Assembly: GCA_030141605.1 (NCBI GenBank)
Contig: JAQGDQ010000280.1
Span: 118,510-182,509, forward strand
Reading direction: 5' to 3'
Origin: Tubiluchus corallicola
Lineage: Eukaryota; Priapulida; Priapulimorpha; Priapulimorphida; Tubiluchidae
DNA length: 64,000 bases
Position numbers and translations under genes: made by a program. The notes under the pieces are model-generated. The model did not search any database and had not been told where the DNA came from. It saw nothing but the letters and a program-made list of their open reading frames with translations. This document shows, piece by piece, positions 36,497 to 45,675 of this stretch (positions are counted from its first letter, which is position 1; each line of letters opens with the position of its first letter).

Positions 36497-36669
36497 CAGA
36501 AAGAGATAGATATAGACATACATACAAACAAACAAAGTCTAAGGATACGCATTACCTGAGCTTTGTTGAGCTGCTTTTCTAAGATATCCCTCTCTGCTGT
36601 CACATGTTGAAGCTGATTGGTCAGGTCTATTATCTCACCTTTCAGCGATGCTAGCGCCGCCAAGTGTAG
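14814..36669 (-). CDS. MCC: MCC homologue (colorectal mutant cancer protein), 14 exons
   Basis: Exons in transcript order: 36556-36669, 31233-31375, 30070-30170, 29068-29258, 28074-28295, 26043-26261, 24762-24988, 23646-23812, 21230-21425, 20249-20486, 17345-17518, 16459-16643, 15452-15554 and 14814-14891. All are GT-AG and in phase, giving 785 codons plus TAG; vertebrate MCC is about 829 residues. Recognisable MCC blocks are [153 protein letters not shown] and the terminal ANETSL. Most of the protein is coiled coil. ETSL fits a class I PDZ ligand; family members bind PDZ scaffolds such as Scribble and affect Wnt signalling and cell migration. The first ~12-25 residues are not in these exons. 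Confidence 0.96.
14950..15345 (+). mobile_element. MITE family D, copy 2
   Basis: The body matches the other D copies (GCGATTGATGATGATCATGA, then CACTTAACCTTTGACCTGCA, ending TTTGAAAAGGCTTACTG). The left terminus is worn. It lies in the MCC intron 14892-15451, close to the last intron's splice sites. Confidence 0.7.
15452..15554 (-). CDS. MCC: MCC exon 13 (of those in window)
   Basis: It encodes [20 protein letters not shown] and ends [10 protein letters not shown], a strongly basic coiled coil. The acceptor is ATTTCAG and the donor is CAG|GTAGGC. The first two bases... enter in phase 2, forming Ser with the previous exon. Confidence 0.95.
15701..15732. repeat. Perfect 32-bp palindrome
   Basis: TTTTATGCAAGCAAAT is followed at once by its exact reverse complement, with no loop. 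It is in the MCC intron 15555-16458, followed by TTAATTAATAAATTAATTAA. Confidence 0.95.
15752..16144 (-). CDS. Unrecognised 130-codon open frame in an MCC intron
   Basis: A single open frame, ATG to stop, on the MCC strand within the intron 15555-16458. It is the longest non-repetitive open frame in the window. The composition looks ordinary and soluble (5 Cys, no signal peptide or clear domain). It could be chance, an old transposon piece or an alternative 3' exon. No function is claimed. Confidence 0.15.
   Translation of the reverse strand: MLYTCNSAIVQPFTDVVMAGNLKRLPPLLVDLIRLSATQILGILLTYNVQESYTTQKQTFVLAKKFNTRHCQLDRMRHDSKQNVGADFPQCFSDNHPYPAMTSLTICNQSLESAETAQQMFKLMRSDALY
16459..16643 (-). 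CDS. MCC: MCC exon 12
   Basis: It encodes an acidic start ([20 protein letters not shown]), then [20 protein letters not shown] and [18 protein letters not shown], one of the most conserved MCC blocks. It leaves two bases (AG) completing Ser. Confidence 0.96.
17345..17518 (-). CDS. MCC: MCC exon 11
   Basis: 58 codons, phase 0 at both ends: [20 protein letters not shown], then [20 protein letters not shown] and [18 protein letters not shown] clear leucine-rich coiled coil. The acceptor is CACCTAG and the donor is AAG|GTAAGT. Confidence 0.96.
17568..19215. mobile_element. hAT-like element with 8-bp TSD and internal minisatellite (1648 bp)
   Basis: Ends are TAGTGATGGGAAT and ATTCCCATCAGTA, imperfect terminal inverted repeats. 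Both sides are flanked by the same 8-bp target duplication AATTATAC (17560-17567 and 19216-19223), diagnostic for hAT-type insertion. Most of the interior (17590-18928) is a 31-bp minisatellite. The right part (19030-19200) is rich in ATCGATT motifs. No transposase. It lies in the MCC intron 17519-20248. Confidence 0.85.
17590..18928. repeat. 31-bp minisatellite with higher-order pattern, about 43 copies
   Basis: Unit CGATAAGGACTTGCGATACA plus ATTTCAATAAA, with AATAAA/GATAAA/GATAAG variants. The marker variant GATTTGCGAT occurs at 18271, 18426, 18611 and 18766, spaced 155, 185 and 155 bases: a super-unit of about 340 bases. The minus strand yields false open frames rich in RNCIA and YRLSKLYRK. 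Confidence 0.95.
20249..20486 (-). CDS. MCC: MCC exon 10
   Basis: It encodes a Ser/Thr-rich start ([20 protein letters not shown]), [40 protein letters not shown], then [17 protein letters not shown]. The order and wording are those of MCC. The donor is AAG|GTAATC. Confidence 0.96.
20601..21108. mobile_element. MITE family D, copy 3, with an inverted partial copy joined to it
   Basis: Starts AATAAGCCTTTTTGCAG and runs through the family body to about 20980. It then continues as the reverse complement of the family's front half (GTTCTAGCTAGCTGTTAAAA to TCGCTGGAACTGTGAAATTG). This makes a head-to-tail/inverted compound. MCC intron 20487-21229. Confidence 0.7.
21230..21425 (-). CDS. MCC: MCC exon 9
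   Basis: It encodes [40 protein letters not shown], then [20 protein letters not shown]. The GCS-x-x-PWE motif is characteristic of MCC. It enters in phase 1 and leaves two bases. Confidence 0.96.
21500..23630. repeat. 32-bp minisatellite filling an MCC intron, about 66 copies
   Basis: Unit GTTAAGCATGGCATAGTGAA plus ACTTCAGGCATT. Left-end units mostly read GTTAAG with GCATAG, and from about 22980 units read GCTAAG with GCAGAG. The array occupies about 96 percent of the intron 21426-23645, leaving only short unique flanks next to both splice sites. Confidence 0.97.
23646..23812 (-). CDS. MCC: MCC exon 8
   Basis: It encodes [40 protein letters not shown], then [15 protein letters not shown]. 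This is among the best conserved MCC segments. The donor GTGAGT lies only about 15 bases from the minisatellite. Confidence 0.97.
23999..24472 (-). mobile_element. MITE family D, copy 4, with internal duplication
   Basis: It starts AATAAGCCTCTTCACAG and ends GATGAGGCTTACTG. The body is the reverse complement of copy 1. An internal block (AACTACTACCATCACGTGA and onwards) is duplicated in tandem with a period of about 85-90 bases. MCC intron 23813-24761. Confidence 0.75.
24762..24988 (-). CDS. MCC: MCC exon 7
   Basis: It encodes [40 protein letters not shown], then [20 protein letters not shown]. The order equals vertebrate MCC. It leaves AG, completing Arg. Confidence 0.96.
25150..25573 (-). 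mobile_element. TTAA MITE family C, worn copy
   Basis: It shares CCAATGACGTCATTC, AAAAGCAGCGCA-TGTCAAT and AAGTGACAACAGTAAAATAA with 34366-34913. The TTAA ends have decayed (GTAAT on the right). MCC intron 24989-26042. Confidence 0.6.
26043..26261 (-). CDS. MCC: MCC exon 6
   Basis: 73 codons, phase 0: [39 protein letters not shown], then [16 protein letters not shown] and [10 protein letters not shown] at donor GTGAGT. INPSTGE and AKIAERV-type blocks are MCC signatures. Confidence 0.95.
26916..27005 (-). repeat. 15-bp array of donor-like CAGGTAAAAA units
   Basis: ACCTG recurs exactly every 15 bases at 26926, 26941, 26956, 26971, 26986 and 27001. On the MCC strand each unit reads GTCACAGGTAAAAAA, a good match to a 5' splice site. 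It is inside the MCC intron 26262-28073. Confidence 0.9.
27103..27140. repeat. (ATT)n microsatellite
   Basis: About 12 uninterrupted ATT triplets in an MCC intron. Confidence 0.95.
28074..28295 (-). CDS. MCC: MCC exon 5
   Basis: 74 codons, phase 0: [20 protein letters not shown], then [20 protein letters not shown] and [20 protein letters not shown] heptad-like coiled coil. The acceptor is TTATCAG and the donor is AAG|GTAGTC. Confidence 0.94.
28320..28710. repeat. Tandem repeat of about 75-80 bp, 5 copies
   Basis: Units contain TAGATCATTCAAAAG, AATAATGTTTTTTATATAAA and ACATATTTATTTACTAT, with alternating variants. MCC intron 28296-29067. Confidence 0.85.
29068..29258 (-). CDS. MCC: MCC exon 4
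   Basis: It encodes [20 protein letters not shown], a Thr/Asn-rich stretch, then a acidic segment ending SSVEERAIQ. The [15 protein letters not shown] part fits the MCC LNSELQRVLTGLE block; the rest is variable in the family. Confidence 0.9.
29358..29545. repeat. (GTT)n/(GCT)n microsatellite
   Basis: Interrupted TTG and TGC triplets in an MCC intron, open in one frame as poly-Val/Ala/Leu/Cys. Not coding. Confidence 0.95.
30070..30170 (-). CDS. MCC: MCC exon 3
   Basis: It encodes [20 protein letters not shown] and an Asn-rich stretch ending [15 protein letters not shown] across the junction is a precise MCC match. It has one base in at the start and one left over at the end. Confidence 0.93.
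31233..31375 (-). CDS. MCC: MCC exon 2
   Basis: It encodes [20 protein letters not shown], then [20 protein letters not shown] and RQSNNII. The acceptor is TATTCTAG and the donor is CAG|GTAATG. Strong match to MCC near residue 50-100. Confidence 0.96.
31612..31692. repeat. (CT)n-rich pyrimidine tract 1
   Basis: Interrupted CTCTCT/CCTC run in the large MCC intron 31376-36555. Confidence 0.9.
31862..31992. repeat. (CT)n-rich pyrimidine tract 2
   Basis: Interrupted CTCTCT run with CACT and GTCT variants. It gives false Leu/Ser-rich frames. Confidence 0.95.
33323..33394 (+). repeat. tRNA-like Pol III unit (SINE head or tRNA pseudogene)
   Basis: A near-perfect A box (TAGCGTAGTGG) and B box (GGTTCGAGTGCC), spaced as in tRNAs. 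The acceptor TCTCTAT pairs with GTGGAGA. The anticodon loop is 6 nt and the T loop is irregular, so it is probably not a working tRNA. A T-run follows at about 33404. MCC intron, antisense to MCC. Confidence 0.6.
34366..34913 (+). mobile_element. TTAA MITE family C, full-length copy (548 bp)
   Basis: It begins TTAAAAGAAAGGTCAAGCC and ends ACTTGCCGTTTCCTTTAA: imperfect inverted termini with TTAA on both sides. The interior has AATGACGTCATTC and CAGTTACGTCATATTTTC. No open frame of transposase size. MCC intron. Confidence 0.8.
35583..35740. repeat. (ATCC)n tetranucleotide microsatellite
   Basis: About 150 bases of CATC/CGTC units in an MCC intron, open in two frames as a false Pro-Ser-Ile-His protein. 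Confidence 0.95.
36432..36494. repeat. (CAGA)n microsatellite beside MCC exon
   Basis: About 15 CAGA units starting roughly 60 bases beyond the donor of exon 36556-36669. On the MCC transcript they read as (UCUG)n. Confidence 0.95.
36556..36669 (-). CDS. MCC: MCC exon 1 (most 5' one firmly supported)
   Basis: 38 codons, phase 0: [20 protein letters not shown], then [18 protein letters not shown]. It matches the vertebrate MCC segment starting about residue 20 ([12 protein letters not shown]-type). The acceptor is CGTTGCAG, so a further upstream exon must supply the start codon. Confidence 0.95.
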
Positions 36670-37196
36670 CTGCAACGAAATAAAGACGTTTTTTAGTTTT
36701 TCTATTATTGCGTTTCAAATTTTCAACTTTCACAGTTCTACAGTAACATTTCGACTCTCCAACCCTCAGTCAAATTTACCCTCTTGTAGTCACTTCTGAC
36801 GTCATCGCGCCATCTTTACTATTGGCTCATGTCCACGTGGTTTCAAACCATCCAGTCCCGTTTGCATTTCAAAATTAAAAATTACATGAAATGACGCGTG
36901 CATGCTTGCGAATCAAAGAGACCTGTTTTCATTTCATTTTCTTCATGCAACATGCCGTGTATTAATGTCCTGCTTATAACACCAGCTGTGCAAATGTTAT
37001 TATTTAATTGAGGGAAAACAACAATTTCTCCCCAAACAATGAGGTTAAAATCCGCCTGTCTGGGCTGTCAACCTCCCCCCCTCCCCACCAGCCCTGGAGA
37101 CCAAGCTAGTTCACGTGATGTAGTAATCCCAACTCGAGCAAAAATTCATCAATTGATTAAAATCGTCCATTTGTTGGCGAACTGGAGTCAACTCAC

Positions 37197-37232
37197 CGAA
37201 ACGAATCGAGGACCAGATTGAATTGTTTGCAT
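37197..37232 (-). CDS. MCC: Candidate MCC start exon (12 codons)
   Basis: On the minus strand an ATG opens MQTIQSGPRFVS and ends TCG|GTGAGT, a good donor in phase 0, exactly as the next exon needs. It would give a short N-terminus 530 bases upstream, much like the roughly 19-residue leader of the short vertebrate isoform. No sequence similarity supports it and the start context is weak. Confidence 0.3.
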
Positions 37233-37948
37233 TAAAACTGATTAGAGTTAAACAAGCGGTTCGATTAAAATGATTGCTGGGTGTAGAGTAAAATGAGCGC
37301 AGAGTCATTAATTTGGACAAAAATAACCTCCTCGCAAGAGGACACCACAAAATGAACCGAAAAATTTGGTTAGAGGAGGGGAAAATTGTTGGATCGTGAA
37401 AGTGAGCTAGAGGGCGCACCTTCATTTCCTACAAAGCTGCTTCAAATAGTAGGCCCAGGTCCACAAATTATTCCATACAAAAGTAGGACTGAAACAGCAA
37501 GCCTAGGCCTACAAATCGTCCACTATTTTTACGTAAAGCACATTCACGGCGAGGCACAATGCTACATTTACGATAGTGCAGTAAAAATTTCTCTTATCAG
37601 ACAAAAAATCTACGGTCATTTGAACACAGGATTCGTAGACCGTAGAAATACGCTACACGCAGTTTACGCTAGCCCTGTTTACAATAGGTAGAAAAACTAT
37701 ACGTCGAGTGTATTTTTTAAATTGGGATGTGATGCAAACAATCACATAGCCAGACAGACCACTACGGACAGACTGGACACTGGGCATTTTCCACGACTAT
37801 CTGTTTTTGCGGTCACAGAATATGTACGCACGGCTGGATTAATTCTGCTCATTGTGTTCTGCTAGCACAGTACAACTCTGACCAAGCATTTTTCATTGCT
37901 CGTGGAGAACACAACTGTGTGTTTTTAATGAGGAAGAAGAAAATAATC

Positions 37949-38085
37949 AGCGAGCGAGCGAGCGAGCGAGTGAGTGAGCTAGCAAGCTAGTAAGTAAGTA
38001 AGTAAGTGAGTGAGTGGGTGAGTGAGTGTGTGAGTGGGTGAGTGAGTAAGTAAGCAAGCGACCAAACAAGCAAGTACGTTTAAGC

Positions 38086-38184
<99 letters not shown>

Positions 38185-38313
38185 GTAAGTAAGCAAGTAA
38201 GCAAGCAAGCAAGCAAGTAAGTAAGTAAGTAAGTAAATAAGTAAGTAAGCAAGTAAGCAAGTAAGCAAACAAGCAAGTAAGTAAATAAGTAAGTAAGTAA
38301 GTAAGCAAGTAAC
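37949..38313. repeat. (AAGT)n/(GAGT)n tetranucleotide microsatellite
   Basis: A compound repeat of GAGC, GAGT, AAGT and AAGC units over about 365 bases. It gives false Leu/Thr/Tyr-rich frames on the minus strand. Confidence 0.97.
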
Positions 38314-38724
38314 AGTACCAATACACGAGCCGCCACAAGAGGAAAATAAGTTCCCACGTATCTAAATGAAGTGTAAACAGAGGCACAAGTGGACAAAGTC
38401 ATTAAACGTGTGAAAAGGATTAAGAGAATCCAGGACGGGTCCCGTACTTTCTCCGTAATCTACTGTAAATAGAGCTGTTTGAGATGCACTAGTGAGAAGC
38501 CAAGTTATTAATGGTTGACAAGATTAAGACAATTAAATAAAGTCTGTACTGGCGCCTGAGAAACAATAACTGGGCTTCTCTCATTATGTTGAACTAACTG
38601 ATTAATCTTCAATGCAAAGTTGACTGGCGTCAGAATATTGACCATAAAGCGAGAAATTTAATCAAACTTTCAAAATTTTCATAACTGTCGATTTGGCTTC
38701 CAGTAATTATCGCAGACGTAAACG

Positions 38725-38885
38725 TTAAAGGAAGGCAGGGTGATTTTTCATATCCTATCCCATCTTCAAGTCCGATAAAAAGTGTACATTTTAACACAAT
38801 TAATACAGCAAAAGCACTTCTGATAATTAAATAATAAATTAAAAACTTTAACTAAATTAACAATAATTTAGTAGCAGAATAATAC
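38725..38885 (+). mobile_element. TTAA MITE family B, end fragment
   Basis: It starts TTAAAGGAAGGCAGGGTGAT and shares the next 150 bases with 46564-46720 (CATATCC...CCCA, AAAGTGTACATTTTAA, CTTCTGATAATTAAATAAT). Confidence 0.75.
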
Positions 38886-39121
38886 AGCCTATGTCAAAAC
38901 ATGGGAATTCTTATATATAGTGAAGTTAAACCATTTGAGATTTTTTACAATTTTGAAAGATCTTTGTGATTGTTTTTATTAATTGTAATCTAATAATTGT
39001 GTGCGTAATATACTGACACCGCGTTCTACATTGTTTCTTACCTCTAGTTTCAGGTGGAATGGATTGGAATGAAAGCATGGCTTAAAATGCCTTAAATTAG
39101 AGCAAACTTTTCATTTCAACT

Positions 39122-39557
39122 GTAACGTTGGGCATTTAAAATTCAACGAACACTAATCCACTCTATAAATTTATATACGAAAATGCATCGGATTTTCAAC
39201 TGACTAAAAAGCAAGTGAATACATGTAAAATTGAAAGGCTATTTCGAATTAAGATCACAGTTACAATTCATATATAAAATTGTAAGGTTATTTCGAATTA
39301 ACATCACAGTTACAATTCAAATGTAAGGTTTTTTCGAATTAATATCACAATTACAATTCAATTGTTATGTTATTTCGAATTAATATCACAGTCACAATTC
39401 AAAATTCAAAACGTAACTGTGATATTAACTCATAATAAGCTTACAATTTTACATGTCTGTATTCAGTTGCTTTTTTATCAGTTAAAAATCCGATACATTT
39501 TTGCACATAAATTTATAGAGTGGATGAATGTTCATTGAATTTTAAATGCCTACATTA
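39122..39557. mobile_element. Fold-back element with ~150-bp inverted arms
   Basis: The arm 39122-39271 matches the reverse complement of 39404-39557 at about 85 percent by eye. Shared blocks are GGCATTTAAAATTCAA, CCACTCTATAAATTTAT and ACATGTAAAATTG. The spacer (about 39272-39403) holds 3 tandem units with TTTCGAATTAATATCACA. No transposase; family unknown. Confidence 0.8.
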
Positions 39558-41251
39558 CTTGCAGGTAAAAACTTAAATTGTTTTAAGAGTGGATCGAGGT
39601 TATGTCATGTAGAGACACAATTTGAAATTGTACAACAGTGAGACAGACATTACATCTTTTCATCAGCATCCTTGCACTATTCAGCAGCAGAGTGGTACTC
39701 GTTTATTCTGGATCAGGTCGCTGACACTGGGTGTGATCAAGCATACCTGTTGGGATTACGACAGGTGAGCCCTACCACAGGTAAAAGTGCAAAACTTCAA
39801 TCGTTCGCTCACTAATAGGATCTGGGAAAGTATTTGCCTCGAATCGCTCGTGGCTATGCACGTTATCCGTGGATTAGCTGCAAGGGATTATCTCGTAATT
39901 ATTGCAAGAAGATTGAAAGAGTAAACAGGGGCCCGGTAAGATAAGCGGGTGAAACGTGTTAACATCAGACGGCCAAAATGATGGCCATATTGAATTCTGC
40001 TTTAATTTTGTTTGCGCTAAGCAAAGATCGTAATTAGAGAACAGGCAGAAAGCATACGCAATTTGAGATTGATGATAAAAGGTAAAAAGGACAATGTTGT
40101 TTATTGTGAAGAAAAAAGTGAAGATTCCGAGATTCCGAGTAAGGATGAAGTATACATTGAGTAGGTCCTTGCATAGATGTTGAACAGCAGTGAAAACAAC
40201 AGTTGGTTAAGTACAAGATACAGACTCCACTTGAAGATTGCATCAAACGCTTACACGGCTGCTACTTAACTGCAATCGTTTGCATAACCGTAAATTTTAC
40301 TTAAAAGCAATGTATAAGCACATTTTTACTGCAAACACAATGCACGTTTGCAGCCTTCGCAAATTTTCAGATAAAGTTGAGACACAAAAATTTTAAATTT
40401 CTCCCAGACAGGAAAACGTGATGATGATTGTTCCCTGTTTCTCTTACAGGTGATTAGCACATTTAGATATTTTGGAAAGAGGTCGCTTTAGCTAGTTTCA
40501 ACATTTATCCGAAAACATGTTACTATTTGGAGGGGGTTCTTATAACGTAATCAATTTCTGATTGGCAGGCCGAATTTTTCTACCACTCGTGAGCAGAACA
40601 TTTGACGTGACGTGAGCAGACATGTTTGAAATGATTGCAGAATCGTGCAGATTCCCTAATTTCAGACGAAATAGCAGAAATCTTATTTTCTATGTTATGT
40701 AGCTATGGCACCTTACCTTTTTCAGATGCAGTGACTACGCAGTAAAACGACATCTCTTTGAACAATGTGAACTTTCACCGGCCATTATGAAAACTACATT
40801 ACACAATCACCTCTTAAAAAGGGTAAAGCCTAGTAAACAAAGTCCACTTGCTCCACGTTAAAAACGAGAAAAACATCGCACTCGTATTTTTTCAGAATTT
40901 CATACCCAGCTTCTAAATCACGCTATTGCCTTAACACCACCGTTAACGTCAGACCAGCTCCACGGCCAAGGTTCCACTGATTGCTGTTCTACCAACTAGT
41001 GCAGCAGAGCGAGTAGGCAACCGAGCCAGGCGACCAAGCAGAAAAACGACGGAGATGAACAGCTTTTGTAGAGGAGATCAGCAACACGTGAACAAACTTG
41101 TGCCCATAAAGGTTAGAGAAACTAGCAACAGACAGAACATCTTTTATACTTCATGTTTGGACAAAGATTTAAAATCTGGGCTATCTGACAACACGCGGTG
41201 GTCTGAGATGGCATCACATTGACAGAGGCATCAAAAGGGAGTGATAGAGAA

Positions 41252-41478
<227 letters not shown>

Positions 41479-42949
41479 GTAACTTGTCACTTGCTCCCAA
41501 TTCCCACACTGTTTAAAAATACAAAACTGCAAAATGTAAAGTTTCAGCTTTCATACAAAGTTAAAAATTTAGCACCAGTTGATGCATGATGTCGTCAGAT
41601 TTTCTTCCCACAGAAGATATTTAAGGAGGTGTCATGAACTCTGAAAAGTGAAATATTAAGGAATCTTAACAAAGTTCCAAAATTTCGAAGGTTTTACCAA
41701 GTTTTCCCTAGCGAGACTGTAGGTACAGTATAACACGCCAAAACAGAATCTCAACAAATTTACAAATTAGGAACACCTCGGGCGGAGAATACTCAAGAAA
41801 TGTGAAGGGCACTTAGCTACACAGGTAACAATAGTTAATTAGCTTAGTGCAAGACAAGCTCACTATAGCTCACATATTTCATCTGCAAACTACGTTCACA
41901 CGATTAGTCTAAAAATGGCCAACGGAGATGTTGGACTGACGTTTTCACGATCAACTACCGGATCTATTAAGCGAAATAACCAACCCGACGAGTATATAAT
42001 GCCAGCCCAGAGCGTGTAAAGGTCATATCTGGGCAGGATAACCCGACAAGGGGGCGTTATTTTCCACTGCTAACCTATTATTACAAGAGAAAGTTAAGTG
42101 GGAAAATGTGATGGATTCACATCAGTGAAATGAGTATTTTAAACAGAGGAAACCGATGTGCCCAATTGGAAAAAAGGTAACTACGTCGCCTTGATTTGGT
42201 TGACAAGACTGTTATACTAGGTGGCGCATATTCGAATAGCTTGAAAATTACCACGCGGATGTTACAGGAGTAAAATAAAGTCTGTGGTAGTGTAAATGAT
42301 AGTGGTTACAGCTGCAGGCTGGTTATTGTTGTTTGTTGTGCCCGAAGTGCGGGCCTCAATTCCTTTTGTCTAATTACCTAATGCGCACTGAGGTCCTGCG
42401 CATAGAGGTTACATCATCAATCTATACTCTTGACTAAGTAGATCGAACATCAGCTGATCACCATGTGGTATGCCACACCTAACTCTGCTTCTAGCAAAGA
42501 CGATATTTTAATCTTGAATTATCAATTTAATAGTTTCATTAATAGTTTGATTTTAAATCATCATTCTAATCAGCTTTCCTTTACTACAGTTGCTCACGTA
42601 CAAACACTAAAAAGTTAAGGTCATTCTTTTGGATTTTTCCAAAGACACGGAAGTCTTAACACAAGAAGACAAAAAATAAATAAATAAAAATAAGTCAGAA
42701 AAACAAGTCACTGTTTTTAAAATTAACAAGAAATGTTCTATTTGTTCACCATTTTATTATAAACTATTCGAAGGCGGTTCTTCCAACAGGTGACACAGTT
42801 TCTTACTTTTTTAAGGTGTATTTGATCCCAGCACCAACAACGTTTGCCTTTAGTTCCTCTGCAACAAACGGTTCTGCACGGCCGTGGTGCACTTTCTCTG
42901 GGAATTGAGAATTCATATGTTAAGTCCCATTCTTTTCTTGACAGCAAAT

Positions 42950-43490
42950 GCTTGTCAGTACTTTATTTGTTTGTCTTAAAGTCCATGATGTACAGTTGTT
43001 GATTTGTTTATCAGTACTTTATTTGTTTGTCTCAAAGACCATGATGTACAGTTGTTGATTTGTTTATCAGTACTTTATTTGTTTGTCTCAAAGACCATGA
43101 TGTACAGTTGTTGATTTTTTATCAGTACTTTATTTGTTTGTCACAAAGACCATGATGTACAGTTGTTAATTTGTTTATCAGTACTTTATTTGTTTGTCTT
43201 AAAGACCATGATGTACAGTTTTTGATTTGTTCATAAGTACACTTTATTTGTTTGTCTTAAAGACCATGATGTACAGTTATTGATTTGTTATTCTGTACTG
43301 TATTTGTTTGTGGCAAAAACCGTGATGTACAGTTGTTGATTTGTTTATCAGTACTCTATTTGTTTGTCTAAAAGACCATGATGTACAGTTGTTGATTTCT
43401 TTATCAATACTCTATTTGTTTGTACACTTGTAGATTTGTTTATCAGTACTTTATTTGTTTGTCTCAAGACGGTGATGTATAGTTATTGAT
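42950..43490 (+). repeat. 56-bp minisatellite, about 9 copies
   Basis: Unit TTGATTTGTTTATCAGTACT, then TTATTTGTTTGTCTCAAAGA, then CCATGATGTACAGTTG. The first unit boundaries CAGTA fall at 42956 and 43012. Right-hand units carry small deletions. Confidence 0.95.
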
Positions 43491-44621
43491 TTCTTTATTG
43501 TTTTGCTGCCATGTAATGAGTGCTTGTGCTTCAAATATGTCGACGTAAAGATGATTTTTGTCAATAAGTGATGATTAGCTGACATTGTTCCACCATTTAC
43601 ATTTTTAAGGTGCAAAAGTTTTTCAGGCTTGAAGTTACTAAAAACAAACTTATAACTGTCACAGCCAAAAGTCAATGTATTGTTGTATAACGCAGTGAAA
43701 TCTAAAATTTTGTACTGCACTGGCTTTTAATGTTGTTGTAGTCTAAACCACGGTGCATCTTTTCTATGCCACCGCTATATAATGTTGAAAAAAGCTTTAA
43801 GATATTGTCCAGATTTCGTTGAAAAGGCGCTTAGATACTGTGTGTGTCCGATGCTTTTGCAAGGAGAGCAATAGTCAAACAGAACACCGGGAATGTTCCC
43901 AGATCGGGGAAAATCCTACTTGTCATACTACTACGACCATGCAAGCGAAAACAGGCTGTAGTTAGGTTTAAAAATCTACACTAGATTAACTTTTTCAGTA
44001 ATTATCATGAAGCTTCCTAACAATGTAGGTTAGACTACGATAATCCAGTCACTGCAATTTGCCTGTACGAACATAATCATCCAACTTTTTGCGATCCAAT
44101 TTTTCAAAAGCAATGACCGTATATTAGTGTCAAGTTGTTATTAATAATCGCCACCAGAATTCTATTACTCAAAATGATAATTTCAAACTTTAGTCAGGTT
44201 TTTGATCCTAATGGCACCGTGAAAACCCGCTCAACAACCTTAGGGTGACAAAAGAGAAAAATTGCCATTAGCTGCCAAGGATTCAATCTTGGATACATGA
44301 TTGCCACTTGCGTGTGCAGCATAATGCCTCTAACCAGTTCCTCCAGACGATATTTCTCTTAAACTAGCGACTTGCACTAATTCCTGGGATTATCCACATT
44401 TCATACAACAATCTCTTCATCCACGTGGAAAGATTGGTGAAAGCTCTGCAGCATAAAGTTGTTCCACCTGTCTAGCGAGGCCCACTGTTTAGCACCAGGG
44501 CAGGTGAAAACAGGGATTCGTTTAAATTGTGCAGTACACCACTATTACAGCTGTATTACCACCAGCACCACCGCAATCACTAATATCAACAACACTAACC
44601 AGAGGCATAACAACATATTAC

Positions 44622-44985
44622 GACGCCCTAGGCTGATAGTTCTGTCCCACCCATCTCTATTGTGAATTTATGGTTATTTATTTAATGAGTGGATTAACAA
44701 TTACTTGTGGTGTATTAGAAACACTATTAACCTAGTTTCTACTTGGTCATTATTAATTAAACATGCGCTTATATTCGACCAAGCTGCGCAACTGCTTGCT
44801 GTAAAATACTTTGCATCCATTCGTTATGTGGTGCTTATATTAAATTTGCAGTCAGTAACTGCCTGTGGTGTGTTATAAAATGCGGCATTTACACGAATAT
44901 GAAAGTATACACATTTTCCGAGAATAAGAATTTTTTCTAAAGTTTGACGCCCTCAAACTTTGGCGCCCTAGGCTACAGCCTAGTT
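44622..44985. mobile_element. Possible transposon ends sharing CGCCCTAGGCT
   Basis: CGCCCTAGGCTGATAGTTCT near 44623 and CGCCCTAGGCTACAGCCTAG near 44965 share an 11-base core seen at the ends of some invertebrate DNA transposons. The 132-codon frame that starts here is not considered real. Confidence 0.3.
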
Positions 44986-45675
44986 AGCCCATTGGTATGG
45001 CTTTCAATAGGATACGTATGGAAATTGCGTTTTATTTTTATTACCTATCTTATAGTTTGCGCTAAACTAAATTTTTTCGTACATTTCATGTTTTTACAAA
45101 TAAAAAGGCGATACGAAACGTACCCAGGAAAGTCTCCAATATCAACAATGGTGCCACTAACTTATTTAGCTACGAATTCACCAGCAAAACCCAAGCATGA
45201 ATGCACAATGCTGCTGAGTAATTCGAAACATTTAACCCACCTACGTTCAACAGTAGTGACCCTCACTTCACGTGTGAAGCAAAATATTGGTTTTTTCTAC
45301 CTGGGTAAACACTGGCCTTTTAGAAGCTTTCAGGGTGTGTAAAAAGAAAATCAACAGAGCAGGTACTGGCCCTGGCGTCAAATGAACTGGCTAAATCGAG
45401 TGTACATATTTTTCTTCAAACTTTATCAACTTGATCCAAAACCACCAAGAGACATAAACAAATGATTTGCCCCAGGGATGTGACATCAGTGACAACAACA
45501 TTAGTTGAGAATTTCCACTACCATTTTTTGCCAAAAGTTTAACCTTGACATACAAAGATTTTTGTACACCAAAAATACCGATGTGTAGTGAATACTCTTG
45601 TAATTTTGGTCTTTTTTATACAGCTAAAAGCTATAGCGACACTCAAGCAAGCGATCGGACAAACTCAGTTGATTG

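Noticed and set aside
37947-38402. 151-codon Leu/Thr/Tyr-rich membrane-like frame
   Set aside because: Translation of an AAGT microsatellite; the hydrophobicity is a by-product.
42738-42947. Cys-rich minus-strand frame with GKRCWCWDQ, faintly like a thyroglobulin type-1 motif
   Set aside because: Cysteine spacing and the CWCV core do not fit, there is no splice context, and the frame is short.
44944-45342. 132-codon plus-strand frame with hydrophobic N-terminal half
   Set aside because: It starts in a probable transposon end, has no recognisable domain, and its composition fits A+T-rich non-coding DNA.
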